Below are positions 1-8,318 of a stretch of DNA of 20,085 bases, piece by piece (the first letter of the stretch is position 1; every line of letters starts with the position of its first letter). The DNA is from Saccoglossus kowalevskii (lineage: Eukaryota > Hemichordata > Enteropneusta > Harrimaniidae): positions 1-20,085 of the forward strand of contig NW_003151571.1 of assembly GCF_000003605.2 (NCBI RefSeq), given 5' to 3'. The position numbers and the translations under genes are program-made. The notes under the pieces were generated by a model, which ran no database searches, was not told the DNA's origin, and saw only the letters and a list, made by a program, of their open reading frames with translations.

Positions 1-85
1 CGGTCATCGCAGTTGAAAGTATTTTTATCATTCTGAGTAATGTTTGTTTTCACCATAGAAACGTATATTGGAACGAAGTATTACA

Positions 86-157
86 GGTCCTATGGTGTAA
101 TGGTTAGCACTCTGGACTTTGAGTCCAGCCTTCCGAGTTCAAATCTCGGTAGGACCT
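86..157 (+). tRNA. Unit 1 tRNA-Gln (TTG)
   Basis: Anticodon TTG at 119-121. The acceptor stem GGTCCTA/TAGGACC, the D-stem, the anticodon stem and the T-stem all pair. Changes from the array consensus are loop base 38 (G) and variable loop CCTT. It is one of the two structurally intact CAA-reading copies. The leader (bases 6-39, with CATCGCAG and ATCATTCTGAG) is a variant shared with units 41 and 49. Confidence 0.88.
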
Positions 158-457
158 TCGTTTATTTTGGTATGATATATCGCCGAGATAAACATCGATA
201 TATACACACTTGCGGCGCAGGAGGAATGCGACGTGCCCTCACGCCAATCTGTAAAAAATCCTGCCTTAAATTCATCATCTAATGGCAGTTGCTAAAACAA
301 TAATACCATTCATGATATTAATGCGTGAGAAGGTGTCAATGTCTGAATGACGCACAGGTATTCGAAATTCATCGGTCATCTCAGTTGAAAGGATTTTTAT
401 CTTTCTGAGTAATGTTTGTTTTCACCATAGAAATGTATATTGGCAAGAAGTATTACA

Positions 458-529
458 GGCCCTATGGTGTAATGGTTAGTAATCTGGACTTTAAATCCAG
501 CGATCCGAGTTCAAATCTCGGTAGGATAT
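458..529 (+). tRNA. Unit 2 tRNA, Gln body, ochre anticodon TTA (degenerate)
   Basis: Anticodon TTA at 491-493 would read UAA. The acceptor is weak: G1 faces A72, G2.U71 is a wobble and C3 faces A70. D-stem G10 faces A25. The T-arm is intact. With three acceptor defects it is probably not functional. Confidence 0.75.
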
Positions 530-827
530 TCGTTTATTTTGGTATGATATATCGCCGAGATAAACATCGATATATACAAACTTGCGGCGCAGGAGGAATG
601 CGACGTGCCCTCACGCCAATCTGTAATAAATCCTTCCTTAAAATCATCATCTGATGGCAGTTCCTAAAACAATAATACCATTCATGATATCAATGCGTGA
701 GACGGTGTCAATGTCTGAGTGACGCACAGGTTTTCGAATTGCATCGGTCATCTCAGTGAAAGGAATTTTATCTTTCTGAGTAATGTTTGTTTTCACCATA
801 GAAATGTATATGGCAGGAAGTATTACA

Positions 828-899
828 TGCCCTATGGTGTAATGGTTAGTACTCTGGTTTTTAAGTCCAGCGATCCGAGTTCAAATCTCGGTAGGATCT
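828..899 (+). tRNA. Unit 3 tRNA, Gln body, ochre anticodon TTA (degenerate)
   Basis: Anticodon TTA at 861-863 in an altered loop TTTTAAG. Base 1 is T facing C72, C3 faces A70 and G2.U71 is a wobble. The closing pair of the anticodon stem is U31 x U39. The T-arm is intact. The upstream flank lost one T of the TATATT motif. Confidence 0.75.
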
Positions 900-1177
900 T
901 CGTTTATTTTGGTATGATATATCGCCGAGATGAACTTCGATATATACAAACTTGCGGCGCAGGAGGAATGCGACGTGCCCTCACGCCAATCTGTAATAAA
1001 TCCTTCCTTAAAATCATCATTTGATGGCAGTTCCTAAAACAATAATACCATTCATGATATCAATGCGTGAGAAGGTGTCAATGTCTGAGTGACGCACATG
1101 TATTCGAATTGCATAGTTCATCTCAGTTGAGAGGATTTTAATCTTTCTGAGTAATGTTTGTTTTCACCATAGAAATG

Positions 1178-1183
1178 TATATT
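1178..1183 (+). promoter_or_regulatory. TATATT-like motif upstream of tRNA (reference, unit 4)
   Basis: TATATT lies 22-17 nt upstream of the tRNA start in most units (GTATATTGG). TATA-like elements help Pol III start at tRNA genes in some eukaryotes. The position is slightly close, so the role is only suggested. Units 46 and 50 have TATAAA here; units 18 and 43 have TATATTAAG. Confidence 0.35.
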
Positions 1184-1199
1184 GGCAGGAAGTCTTACA

Positions 1200-1271
1200 G
1201 GCCCTATGGTGTAATGGTTAGTACTCTGGACTTTAAATCCAGCGATCCGAGTTCAAATCTCGGTAGGACCT
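1200..1271 (+). tRNA. Unit 4 tRNA, Gln body, ochre anticodon TTA
   Basis: Anticodon TTA at 1233-1235 in a normal loop CTTTAAA on a fully paired stem. The only mismatch in the molecule is C3 x A70; the 3' acceptor strand is the Gln type (AGGACC). D-stem has the G12.U23 wobble typical of the ochre subfamily. It is among the best-preserved ochre copies. The flank downstream (AAAAAATCCTGCC) is shared with units 1, 9, 40 and 54. Confidence 0.85.
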
Positions 1272-1278
1272 TCGTTTA

Positions 1279-1282
1279 TTTT
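1279..1282 (+). terminator. Pol III T4 terminator (reference, unit 4)
   Basis: TTTT within CGTTTATTTTGG begins 8 nt after the tRNA 3' end. The same site is present in nearly all units. Exceptions are T7 in units 14 and 16, T6 in unit 28, and loss in unit 22. Confidence 0.75.
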
Positions 1283-1288
1283 GGTATG

Positions 1289-1317
1289 ATATATCGCCGA
1301 GATAAACATCGATATAT
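1289..1317 (+). other. Inverted repeat after the terminator (reference, unit 4)
   Basis: ATATATCG (1289-1296) and CGATATAT (1310-1317) are perfect complements around a 13-nt loop. The right arm is nearly invariant across the array. The left arm varies: ATATATCC in Z-type units and ATATAACC in units 18, 42 and 43, which shorten the stem. Confidence 0.6.
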
Positions 1318-1321
1318 ACAC

Positions 1322-1341
1322 ACTTGCGGCGCAGGAGGAAT
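1322..1341 (+). other. Near-invariant GC-rich 20-mer (reference, unit 4)
   Basis: CTTGCGGCGCAGGAGGAATG lies about 50-70 nt downstream of each tRNA, past the Pol III stop. By eye it is unchanged in 53 of 54 units; only unit 39 differs (A at 14319). Bases just after it (CGACGTGCCCTCACGCC) are also well kept. Its role is unknown. Confidence 0.8.
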
Positions 1342-1575
1342 GCGACGTGCCCTCACGCCAATCTGTAAAAAATCCTGCCTTAAAATCATCATCTGATGGC
1401 AGTTCCTAAAACAATAATACCATTCATGATATCAATGCGTGAGAATGTGTCAATGTCTGAGTGACGCACATGTATTCGAATTGCATCGTTCATCTCAGTT
1501 GAAAGGATTTTTATCTTTCTGAGTAATGTTTGTTGTCACCATAGAAATGTATATTGAAAAGTATTACAGGTCCTA

Positions 1576-1586
1576 TGGTGTAATGG
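1576..1586 (+). promoter_or_regulatory. Pol III A box (reference copy, unit 5)
   Basis: TGGTGTAATGG in the D-arm matches the internal A-box position of eukaryotic tRNA genes. Most units keep it. Units 7, 9, 13, 22, 31, 34, 41, 46 and 50 carry changes in it. Confidence 0.75.
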
Positions 1587-1619
1587 TTAGCACTCTGGAC
1601 TCTGAATCCAGCGATCCGA

Positions 1620-1628
1620 GTTCAAATC
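1620..1628 (+). promoter_or_regulatory. Pol III B box (reference copy, unit 5)
   Basis: GTTCAAATC in the T-arm is the B-box core that TFIIIC binds. It is intact in most units. Unit 32 has TTGAAA, unit 37 has GTACAA, units 38, 41 and 50 have TTTCAA, and units 45 and 52 have CTTCAA. Confidence 0.8.
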
Positions 1629-1940
1629 TCGGTAGGACCTTCGTTTATTTTGGTATGATATATCGCCGAGATAAATATCGATATATACAAACTTGCGGCG
1701 CAGGAGGAATGCGACGTTCCCTCACGCCAATCTGTAATAAATCTTTCCTTAAAATCATCATCTGATGGCAGTTGCTAAAACAATAATACCTTTCATGATA
1801 TCAATGCGTGAGAAGGTGTCAATGTCTGAATGATGCACAGGTATTCGAATTGCATCGGTCATCTCAGTTGAAAGGATTTTTATCTTTCTGAGTAATGTTT
1901 GTTTTCACCATAGAAATTTATATTGGAAGGAAGTATTACA

Positions 1941-2012
1941 AGTCCTATGGTGTAATGGTCAGCACTCTGGACTTTGAATCCAGCGATCCGAGTTCAAATC
2001 TCTGTAGGACCT
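1941..2012 (+). tRNA. Unit 6 tRNA-Gln (TTG), A1 subtype
   Basis: Anticodon TTG at 1974-1976. Base 1 is A, facing C72. The T-stem 3' strand CTCTG leaves C50 x U64. D-loop reads GGTC. The same combination recurs in units 34, 38, 47 and 51, so this is a subfamily. Two mismatches make function doubtful. Confidence 0.8.
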
Positions 2013-2310
2013 TCGTTTATTTTGGTATGATATATCGCCGAGATAAATATCGATATATACAAACTTGCGGCGCAGGAGGAATGCGACGTGCCCTCACGCC
2101 AATCTGTATAAATCCTTTCTTTAAATCATCATCTGATGGCAGTTGCTAAAACAGTAATACCATTCTTGATATTAATGCGTGAGAAGGTGTCAATGTCTGA
2201 ATGACGCACAGGTATTCGAAATTCATCGGTCATCTCAGTTGAAAGGATTTTAACTTTCTGAGTAATGTTTGTTTTCACCATAGAAATGTATATTGGCAGG
2301 AAGTATTACA

Positions 2311-2382
2311 GGCCCAATTGTGTAATGGTTAGTACTCTGGACTTTAAATCCAGCGATCCGAGTTCAAATCTCGGTAGGATCT
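2311..2382 (+). tRNA. Unit 7 tRNA, Gln body, ochre anticodon TTA (degenerate)
   Basis: Anticodon TTA at 2344-2346. Acceptor GGCCCAA leaves C3 x A70 and A6 x A67, plus wobble G2.U71. Base 9 is T. Anticodon and T-arms are intact. Confidence 0.78.
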
Positions 2383-2682
2383 TCGTTTATTTTGGTATGA
2401 TATATCGCCGAGATAAACATCGATATATACAAACTTGCGGCGCAGGAGGAATGCGACGTGCCCTCACGCCAATCTGTAATAAATCCTTCCTAAAAATCAT
2501 CATCTGAGGGCAGTTGCTAAAACAATAATACCATTCATGATATCAATGCGTGAGAAGGTGTCAATGTCTGAGTGACGCACATGTATTCGAATTGCATAGT
2601 TCATCTCAGTTGAGAGGATTTTAATCTTTCTGAGTAATGTTTGTTTTCACCATAGAAATGTATATTGGAAGGAAGTAATACA

Positions 2683-2754
2683 GGTCCTATGGTGTAATGG
2701 TGAGCACTCTGGACATTAAATCAAGCGATCCGAGTTCAAATCTCGGTAGGACTT
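2683..2754 (+). tRNA. Unit 8 tRNA, ochre anticodon TTA with A33 (chimeric)
   Basis: Anticodon TTA at 2716-2718, but base 33, normally the invariant U, is A (loop CATTAAA). The 5' half is Gln-type (GGTCC, GAGCAC) and the anticodon is ochre-type, so it looks recombinant. Stem TCAAG gives G29 x A41. Base 72 is T (G1.U72). Confidence 0.75.
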
Positions 2755-3053
2755 TCGTTTATTTTGGTATGATATATCGCCGAGATAAACATCGATATAT
2801 ACAAACTTGCGGCGCAGGAGGAATGCGACGTGCCCTCACGCCAATCTGTAATAAATCCTTCCTTAAAATCATCATCTGATGGCAGTTGCTAAAACAGTAA
2901 TACCATTCATGATATTAATGCGTGAGAAGGTGTCAATGTCTGAATGACGCACAGGTATTCGAAATTCATCGGTCATCTCAGTTGAAATGATTTTAACTTT
3001 CTGAGTAATGTTTGTTTTCACCATAGAAATGTATATTGGCAGTAAGTATTACA

Positions 3054-3125
3054 GGCCCTATTCTATAATGGTTAGTACTCTGGACTTTAAATCCAGCGAC
3101 CCGAGTTCAAATCTCGGTAGGATCT
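3054..3125 (+). tRNA. Unit 9 tRNA, Gln body, ochre anticodon TTA (D-arm damaged)
   Basis: Anticodon TTA at 3087-3089. Bases 8-13 read TTCTAT, which breaks the G10-C25 pair and changes the A box. C3 x A70 and G2.U71 are present. Variable loop is CGAC. Confidence 0.76.
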
Positions 3126-3425
3126 TCGTTTATTTTGGTATGATATATCGCCGAGATAAACATCGATATATACACACTTGCGGCGCAGGAGGAATGCGAC
3201 GTGCCCTCACGCCAATCTGTAAAAAATCCTGCCTTAAAATCATCATCTGATGGCAGTTCCTAAAACAATAATACCATTCATGATATCAATGCGTGAGAAG
3301 GTGTCAATGTCTGAGTGACGCACATGTATTCGAATTGCATCGTTCATCTCAGTTGAAAGGATTTTTATCTTTCTGAGTAATGTTTGTTTTCACCATAGAA
3401 ATGTATATTGGAAGCAAGTATTACA

Positions 3426-3497
3426 GGTCCTATGGTGTAATGGTGAGCAATCTGGACTTTGAATCCAGCGATCTGAGTTCAAATCTCGGTAGTACCT
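3426..3497 (+). tRNA. Unit 10 tRNA-Gln (TTG), degenerate
   Basis: Anticodon TTG at 3459-3461. The acceptor 3' strand AGTACC leaves C4 x U69, a change shared with units 15, 18, 22, 27, 33, 42 and 43. D-stem G10 faces A25. T-stem has U50.G64. Confidence 0.8.
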
Positions 3498-3794
3498 TCG
3501 TTTATTTTGGTATGATATATCCCCGAGGTAAACATCGATATATATAAACTTGCGGCGCAGGAGGAATGCGACGTGCCCTCACGCCAATCTGTAATAAATC
3601 CTTCCTTAAAATCATCATCTGATGGCAGTTGCTAAAACAATAATACCTTTCATGATATCAATGCGTGAGACGGTGTCAATGTCTGAGTGACGCACAGGTA
3701 TTCGAATTGCATCGGTCATCTCAGTTGAAAGGATTTTTATCTTTCTGAGTAATGTTTGTTTTCACCATAGAAATGTATATTGATAAGTATTACA

Positions 3795-3865
3795 GGTCCT
3801 ATGGTGGATGGTTAGCACTCTGGACTTTGATTCCAGCGATCCGAGTTCAAATCTCGGTAGGACCT
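3795..3865 (+). tRNA. Unit 11 tRNA-Gln (TTG), short D-arm
   Basis: Anticodon TTG at 3827-3829. The copy is 71 nt because the D-arm reads GGTGGATGG, one base short and with the A box altered. Loop base 38 is T. The acceptor and T-stem pair fully. Confidence 0.8.
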
Positions 3866-4166
3866 TCGTTTATTTTGGTATGATATATCGCCGAGATAAA
3901 CATCGATATATACACACTTGCGGCGCAGGAGGAATGCGACGTGCCCTCACGCCAATCTGTAAAAAATCATTCCTTAAAATCATCATCTGATGGCAGTTGC
4001 TAAAACAATAATACCATTCATGATATTAATGTGTGAGAAGGTGTCAATGTCTGAATGACGCACAGGTATTCGAAATTCATCGGTCATCTCAGTTGAAAGG
4101 ATTTTTATCTTTCTGAGTAATGTTTGTTTTCACCATAGAAAATGTATATTGGCAGGAAGTATTACA

Positions 4167-4240
4167 GGCCCCTATGGGTGTAATGGTTAGTACTCTGGAC
4201 TTTAAATCTAGCGATCCGAGTTCAAATCTCGGTAGGACCT
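4167..4240 (+). pseudogene. Unit 12 tRNA-like, ochre anticodon TTA, two insertions
   Basis: Anticodon TTA at 4202-4204. The copy is 74 nt, with one extra C in the acceptor 5' strand and one extra G in the D-arm, so neither arm folds in register. Anticodon stem has G29.U41. The 3' half is intact. Called a pseudogene on the insertions. Confidence 0.7.
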
Positions 4241-4540
4241 TCGTTTATTTTGGTATGATATATCGCCGAGATAAACATCGATATATACAAACTTGCGGCG
4301 CAGGAGGAATGCGACGTGCCCTCACGCCAATCTGTAATAAATCCTTCCTTAAAATCATCATCTGATGGCAGTTGCTAAAACAATAATACCTTTCATGATA
4401 TCAATGCGTGAGAAGGTGTCAATGTCTGAGTGACGCACAGGTATTCGAATTGCATCGGTCATCTCAGTTGAAAGGATTTTTATCTTTCTGAGTAATGTTT
4501 GTTTTCACCATAGAAATGTATATTGGCAGGAAGTATTACA

Positions 4541-4612
4541 GGCCCTATGGGGTAAAGGTCAGCACTCTGGACATTAAATCCAGCGATCCGAGTTCAAATC
4601 TCGGTAGGATCT
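4541..4612 (+). tRNA. Unit 13 tRNA, ochre anticodon TTA with A33
   Basis: Anticodon TTA at 4574-4576 with A at position 33. The D-arm reads GGGGTAAAGGTCAGC, which leaves G11 x A24 and alters the A box. It keeps the Gln-type C23, unlike most ochre copies. C3 x A70 and G2.U71 are present. Confidence 0.75.
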
Positions 4613-4912
4613 TCGTTTATTTTGGTATGATATATCGCCGAGATAAACATCGATATATACAAACTTGCGGCGCAGGAGGAATGCGACGTGCCCTCACGCC
4701 AATCTGTAATAAATCCTTCCTTAAAATCATCATCTGATGGCAGTTCCTAAAACAATAATACCATTCATGATATCAATGCGTGAGACGGTGTCAATGTCTG
4801 AGTGACGCACAGGTATTCGAATTGCATCGGTCATCTCAGTTGAAAGGAATTTTATCTTTCTGAGTAATGTTTGTTTTCACCATAGAAATGTATATTGGAA
4901 GGAAGTATTACA

Positions 4913-4984
4913 GGCTCTATGGTGTAATGGTTAGCACTCTGGACTCTGAATCCAGCGATCCGAGTTCAAATCTCGGTAGGACAT
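4913..4984 (+). tRNA. Unit 14 tRNA-Gln (CTG), damaged acceptor
   Basis: Anticodon CTG at 4946-4948. Acceptor GGCTCTA/TAGGACA has G1 x A72, C3 x A70 and U4.G69. Other arms are intact. The terminator is an uninterrupted T7 at 4988-4994 because the A within TTTATTTT was lost. Confidence 0.8.
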
Positions 4985-5280
4985 TCGTTTTTTTGGTATG
5001 ATATATCGTCGAGTTAAACATCGATATATACAAACTTGCGGCGCAGGAGGAATGCGACGTGCCCTCACTCCAATCTGTAATAAATCCTTCCTAAAAATCA
5101 TCATCTGAGGGCAGTTGCTAAAACAATAATACCATTCATGATATCAATGCGTGAGAAGGTGTCAATGTCTGAGTGACGCACATGTATTCGAAATGCATCG
5201 GTCATCTCAGTTGAAAGGATTTTTATCTTTCTGAGTAATGTTTGTTGTCACCATAGAAATGTATATTGAAAAGTAATACA

Positions 5281-5352
5281 GGTCCTATGGTGTAATGGTT
5301 AGCACTCTGGACTCTGAATCCAGCGATCCGAGTTCAAATCTCGGTAGTACCT
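5281..5352 (+). tRNA. Unit 15 tRNA-Gln (CTG)
   Basis: Anticodon CTG at 5314-5316. Canonical except for the AGTACC acceptor strand, which leaves C4 x U69. The 5' flank is the short ATTGAAAAG form. Confidence 0.85.
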
Positions 5353-5649
5353 TCGTTTATTTTGGTATGATATATCCCCGAGGTAAACATCGATATATGC
5401 AAACTTGCGGCGCAGGAGGAATGCGACGTGCCCTCACGCCAATCTGTAATAAATCCTTCTTTAAAATCATCATCTGATGGCAGTTGCTAAAACAATAATA
5501 CCTTTCATGATATCAATGCGTGAGAAGGTGTCAATGTCTGAGTGACGCACAGGTATTCGAATTGCATCGGTCATCTCAGTTGAAAGGATTTTTATCTTTC
5601 TGAGTAATGTTTGTTTTCACCATATAAATGTATATTGAAAAGTATTACA

Positions 5650-5721
5650 GGTACTATGGTGTAATGGTTAGCACTCTGGACTCTGAATCCAGCGATCCGA
5701 GTTCAAATCTCGGTAGGACCT
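5650..5721 (+). tRNA. Unit 16 tRNA-Gln (CTG)
   Basis: Anticodon CTG at 5683-5685. One acceptor mismatch, A4 x G69 (GGTACTA). All other stems are canonical. The terminator is T7 at 5725-5731, and the following motif is GGTAAGATA, as in unit 28. Confidence 0.85.
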
Positions 5722-6018
5722 TCGTTTTTTTGGTAAGATATATCGCCGAGATAAACATCGATATATACAAACTTGCGGCGCAGGAGGAATGCGACGTGCC
5801 CTCACGCCAATCTGTAATAAATCCTTCCTTAAAATCATCATCTGATGGCAGTTCCTAAAACAGTAATACCATTCATGATATCAATGCGTGAGAAGGTGTC
5901 AATGTCTGAATGACGCACAGGTATTCGAAATTCATCGGTCATCTCAGTTGAAAGGATTTTAACTTTCTGAGTAATGTTTGTTTTCACCATAGAAATGTAT
6001 ATTGGCAGAAGTATTACA

Positions 6019-6089
6019 GCCCAATGGTGTAATGGTTAGTACTCTGGACTTTAAATCCATCGATCCGAGTTCAAATCTCGTTAGGATCT
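6019..6089 (+). pseudogene. Unit 17 tRNA-like, ochre anticodon TTA, truncated acceptor
   Basis: Anticodon TTA at 6051-6053. The acceptor 5' strand is one base short (GCCCAA). The anticodon stem ends C27 x U43 and the T-stem ends C49 x U65. The 71-nt copy has defects in three arms. Confidence 0.72.
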
Positions 6090-6386
6090 TCGTTTATTTT
6101 GGTATGATATATCGCCGAGATATACATCGATATATACAAACTTGCGGCGCAGGAGGAATGCGACGTGCCCTCACGCCAATCTGTAATAAATCGTTCCTTA
6201 AAATCATCATCTGATGGCAGTTCCTAAAACAATAATACCATTCATGATATCAATGCGTGAGAAGGTGTCAATGTCTGAGTGACGCACAGGTATTCGAATT
6301 GCATCGGTCATCTCAGTTGAAAGGATTTTTATCTTTCTGAGTAATGTTTGTTTTCACCATAGAAATGTATATTAAGAAGGATTACA

Positions 6387-6458
6387 GGTCCTATGGTGTA
6401 ATGGTTAGTACTCTGGTCTTTAAATCCAGCGATCCGAGTTCAAATCTCGGTAGTACCT
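6387..6458 (+). tRNA. Unit 18 tRNA, ochre anticodon TTA with Gln-type 5' strand
   Basis: Anticodon TTA at 6420-6422. The 5' acceptor strand is the Gln form GGTCCTA, facing TAGTACC, so the only acceptor mismatch is C4 x U69. U31 x U39 weakens the anticodon stem. The flank ATTAAGAAGG and the downstream ATAACCCCGAAG are shared with unit 43. Confidence 0.8.
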
Positions 6459-6759
6459 TCGTTTATTTTGGTATGATATAACCCCGAAGTAAACATCGAT
6501 ATATACAAACTTGCGGCGCAGGAGGAATGCGACGTGCCCTCACGGCCAATCTGTAATAAATCCTTCCTTAAAATCATCATCTGATGGCAGTTGCTAAAAC
6601 AATAATATCATTCATGATATTAATGCGTGAGAAGGTGTCAATGTCTGAATGACGCACAGGTATTCGAAATTCATCGGTCATCTCAGTTGAAAGGATTTTT
6701 ATCTTTCTGAGTAATATTTGTTTTCACCATAGAAATGTATATTGGCAGGAAGTATTACA

Positions 6760-6831
6760 GGCCCTATGGTGTAATGGTTAGTACTCTGGTCTTTAAATCC
6801 AGCGATCCGAGTTCAAATCTCGGTAGGATCT
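6760..6831 (+). tRNA. Unit 19 tRNA, Gln body, ochre anticodon TTA
   Basis: Anticodon TTA at 6793-6795. Typical ochre acceptor with G2.U71 and C3 x A70. U31 x U39 in the anticodon stem. The tRNA is identical to unit 44, 9.3 kb away. The downstream flank has GATATACATCG and AAATCGTTCC. Confidence 0.82.
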
Positions 6832-7131
6832 TCGTTTATTTTGGTATGATATATCGCCGAGATATACATCGATATATACAAACTTGCGGCGCAGGAGGAA
6901 TGCGACGTGCCCTCACGCCAATCTGTAATAAATCGTTCCTTAAAATCATCATCTGATGGCAGTTCCTAAAACAATCATACCATTCATGATATCAATGCGT
7001 GAGAAGGTGTCAATGTCTGAATGACGCACAGGTATTCGAATTGCATCTGTCATCTCAGCTGAAAGGATTTTTATCTTTCTGAGTAATGTTTGTTTTCACC
7101 ATAGAAATGTATATTGGCAGGAAGTATTACA

Positions 7132-7203
7132 GGCCCTATGGTGTAATGGTTAGTAATTTGGACTTTAAATCCAGCGATCCGAGTTCAAATTTCGGTAGGA
7201 TCT
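7132..7203 (+). tRNA. Unit 20 tRNA, ochre anticodon TTA (X type)
   Basis: Anticodon TTA at 7165-7167. D-stem G10 faces A25. Anticodon stem has U27.G43 and T-stem has G53.U61, both wobbles. Acceptor has G2.U71 and C3 x A70. Confidence 0.78.
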
Positions 7204-7503
7204 TCGTTTATTTTGGTATGATATATCGCCGAGATAAACATCGATATATACAAACTTGCGGCGCAGGAGGAATGCGACGTGCCCTCACGCCAATCTGTAA
7301 TAAATCCTTCCTTAAAATCATCATCTGATGGCAGTTCCTAAAACAATAATACCATTCATGTTATCAATGCGTGAGACGGTGTCAATGTCTGAGTGACGCA
7401 CAGGTATTCGAATTGCATCGGTCATCTCAGTTGAAAGGAATTTTATCTTTCTGAGTAATATTTGTTTTCACCATAGAAATGTATATTGGCAGGAAGTATT
7501 ACA

Positions 7504-7575
7504 GGCCCTATGGTGTAATGGTTAGTACTCTTGTCTTTAAATCCAGCGATCCGAGTTCAAATCTCGGTAGGATCT
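7504..7575 (+). tRNA. Unit 21 tRNA, ochre anticodon TTA (Y type)
   Basis: Anticodon TTA at 7537-7539. The anticodon stem CTTGT has two mismatches, U29 x C41 and U31 x U39. Acceptor has G2.U71 and C3 x A70. The T-arm is intact. Confidence 0.76.
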
Positions 7576-7876
7576 TCGTTTATTTTGGTATGATATATCG
7601 CCGGGATAAACATCGATATATACAAACTTGCGGCGCAGGAGGAATGCGACGTGCCCTCACGCCAATCTGTAATAAATCCTTCCTCACAATCATCATCTGA
7701 TGGCAGTTCCTAAAACAATAATACCATTCATGATATCAATGCGCGAGAAGGTGTCAATGTCTGAGTGACGCACATGTATTCGAATTGCATAGTTCATCTC
7801 AGTTGAAAGGATTTTTATCTTTCTGAGTAATGTTTGTTTTCACCATAGAAATGTATATTGGAAAGGAAGTATTACA

Positions 7877-7948
7877 GGTCCTATGGTGTAATTGTGAGCA
7901 CTCTGGACTTTGAATCCAGCGATCCGAGTTCAAATCTCGGTAGTACCT
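7877..7948 (+). tRNA. Unit 22 tRNA-Gln (TTG), Z type, no T4 terminator
   Basis: Anticodon TTG at 7910-7912. D-loop G18 is replaced by T (AATTGTGAG), removing a base that normally docks with the T-loop. C4 x U69 in the acceptor. The downstream run is TTTGTTT (7952-7958), so the usual TTTT is missing. Confidence 0.78.
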
Positions 7949-8182
7949 TCGTTTGTTTGGTATGATATATCCCCGAGGTAAACATCGATATATACAAACT
8001 TGCGGCGCAGGAGGAATGCGACGTGCCCTCACGCCAATCTGTAATAAATCCTTCCTAAAATCATCATCTGATGGCAGTTGCTAGAACAATAATACCTTTC
8101 ATGATATCAATGCGTGAGAAGGTGTCAATGTCTGAGTGACGCACAGGTATTCGAATTGCATCTGTCATCTCAGCTGAAAGGA

Positions 8183-8187
8183 TTTTT
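8183..8187 (+). terminator. Leader T5 run, first T4+ stop after unit 22
   Basis: Between unit 22's tRNA and this TTTTT no run of four T occurs on the + strand. Nearly every unit has a T4-T5 run at this place (GATTTTTATC), about 60 nt upstream of the next tRNA. It could act as a fail-safe Pol III stop between units. Confidence 0.5.
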
Positions 8188-8246
8188 ATCTTTCTGAGTA
8201 ATGTTTGTTTTCACCATAGAAATGTATATTGGCAGGAAGTATTACA

Positions 8247-8318
8247 GGCCCTATGGTGTAATGGTTAGCACTTTGGACTTTAAATCCAGCGATCCGAGTT
8301 CAAATTTCGGTAGGATCT
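8247..8318 (+). tRNA. Unit 23 tRNA, ochre anticodon TTA (X type)
   Basis: Anticodon TTA at 8280-8282. It keeps the Gln-type C23, so the D-stem pairs fully. U27.G43 and G53.U61 are wobbles. Acceptor has G2.U71 and C3 x A70, the only real mismatch. Confidence 0.8.

Larger units (their letters stand above)
1272..1568 (+). repeat. Representative linker between tRNAs (unit 4 to unit 5)
   Basis: This ~300-nt stretch contains, in order: the T4 stop, the ATATATCG inverted repeat, the GC-rich block, an AT-rich middle with CATCATCTGATG and TGATATCA palindromes, a GCGTGAG that could pair with the upstream CTCACGC, a T5 leader run, and the TATATT motif. No second RNA gene or convincing protein gene is seen in it, on either strand. 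The other 52 linkers have the same content. Confidence 0.7.
1569..1640 (+). tRNA. Unit 5 tRNA-Gln (CTG), canonical
   Basis: Anticodon CTG at 1602-1604, reading CAG. Every stem pairs and no base departs from the array consensus outside the anticodon, so it is the best candidate for a functional gene. Loop is CTCTGAA. The 5' flank carries the 3-nt-shorter form (ATTGAAAAG) typical of CTG units, giving a 369-372 bp spacing. No CCA is encoded, as usual for eukaryotic nuclear tRNA genes. Confidence 0.95.
7086..8200 (+). repeat. Three-unit higher-order repeat X-Y-Z, copy 1 (units 20-22)
   Basis: X has TTTGG before the ochre loop and TTTCGG in the T-arm, and its leader carries CATCTGTC with CAGCTG. 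Y has an AATTTTATC leader, GTAATATTTG, CGGGATAAAC and CCTCACAATC. Z is a TTG unit with AGTACC and CCCCGAGG. The same ordered marks recur in units 23-27. Confidence 0.8.

Noticed and set aside
216-228. AGGAGG followed by ATG, like a bacterial ribosome binding site.
   Set aside because: The spacing is only one base, the following frame is short, and all other signs are eukaryotic.
40-282. An ~80-codon + strand reading frame (ATG in TAATGTTTG, stop after the CATCATC run) recurs in most units.
   Set aside because: It runs straight through the tRNA gene, and its repetition follows from the repeat itself. Frameshifting indels break or shorten it in units such as 14, 16, 17, 22, 28 and 33, and the product resembles no family I know. 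A decisive test would be dN/dS across units outside the tRNA part; values well below 1 would revive it.
238-329. CTCACGC (238-244) and GCGTGAG (323-329) could pair.
   Set aside because: It is only 7 bp over a ~78-nt loop, and units with CTCACTCC or GCGCGAG break it without a matching change.
458-529. Calling the TTA copies tRNA-Leu or another isotype.
   Set aside because: Anticodon UUA reads the codon UAA, not a Leu codon. The body lacks the long variable arm of Leu tRNAs and matches Gln elsewhere.
1371-1400. Possible C/D-box snoRNA on the minus strand (GATGATGA motif in the CATCATC region).
   Set aside because: No matching D box (CTGA) or terminal stem was found at a fitting distance.
7799-8032. 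Minus-strand open frames at 7799-8032 and 11532-11738.
   Set aside because: They are antisense to a tRNA and linker, exist only where local substitutions removed stops, and are absent from other units.
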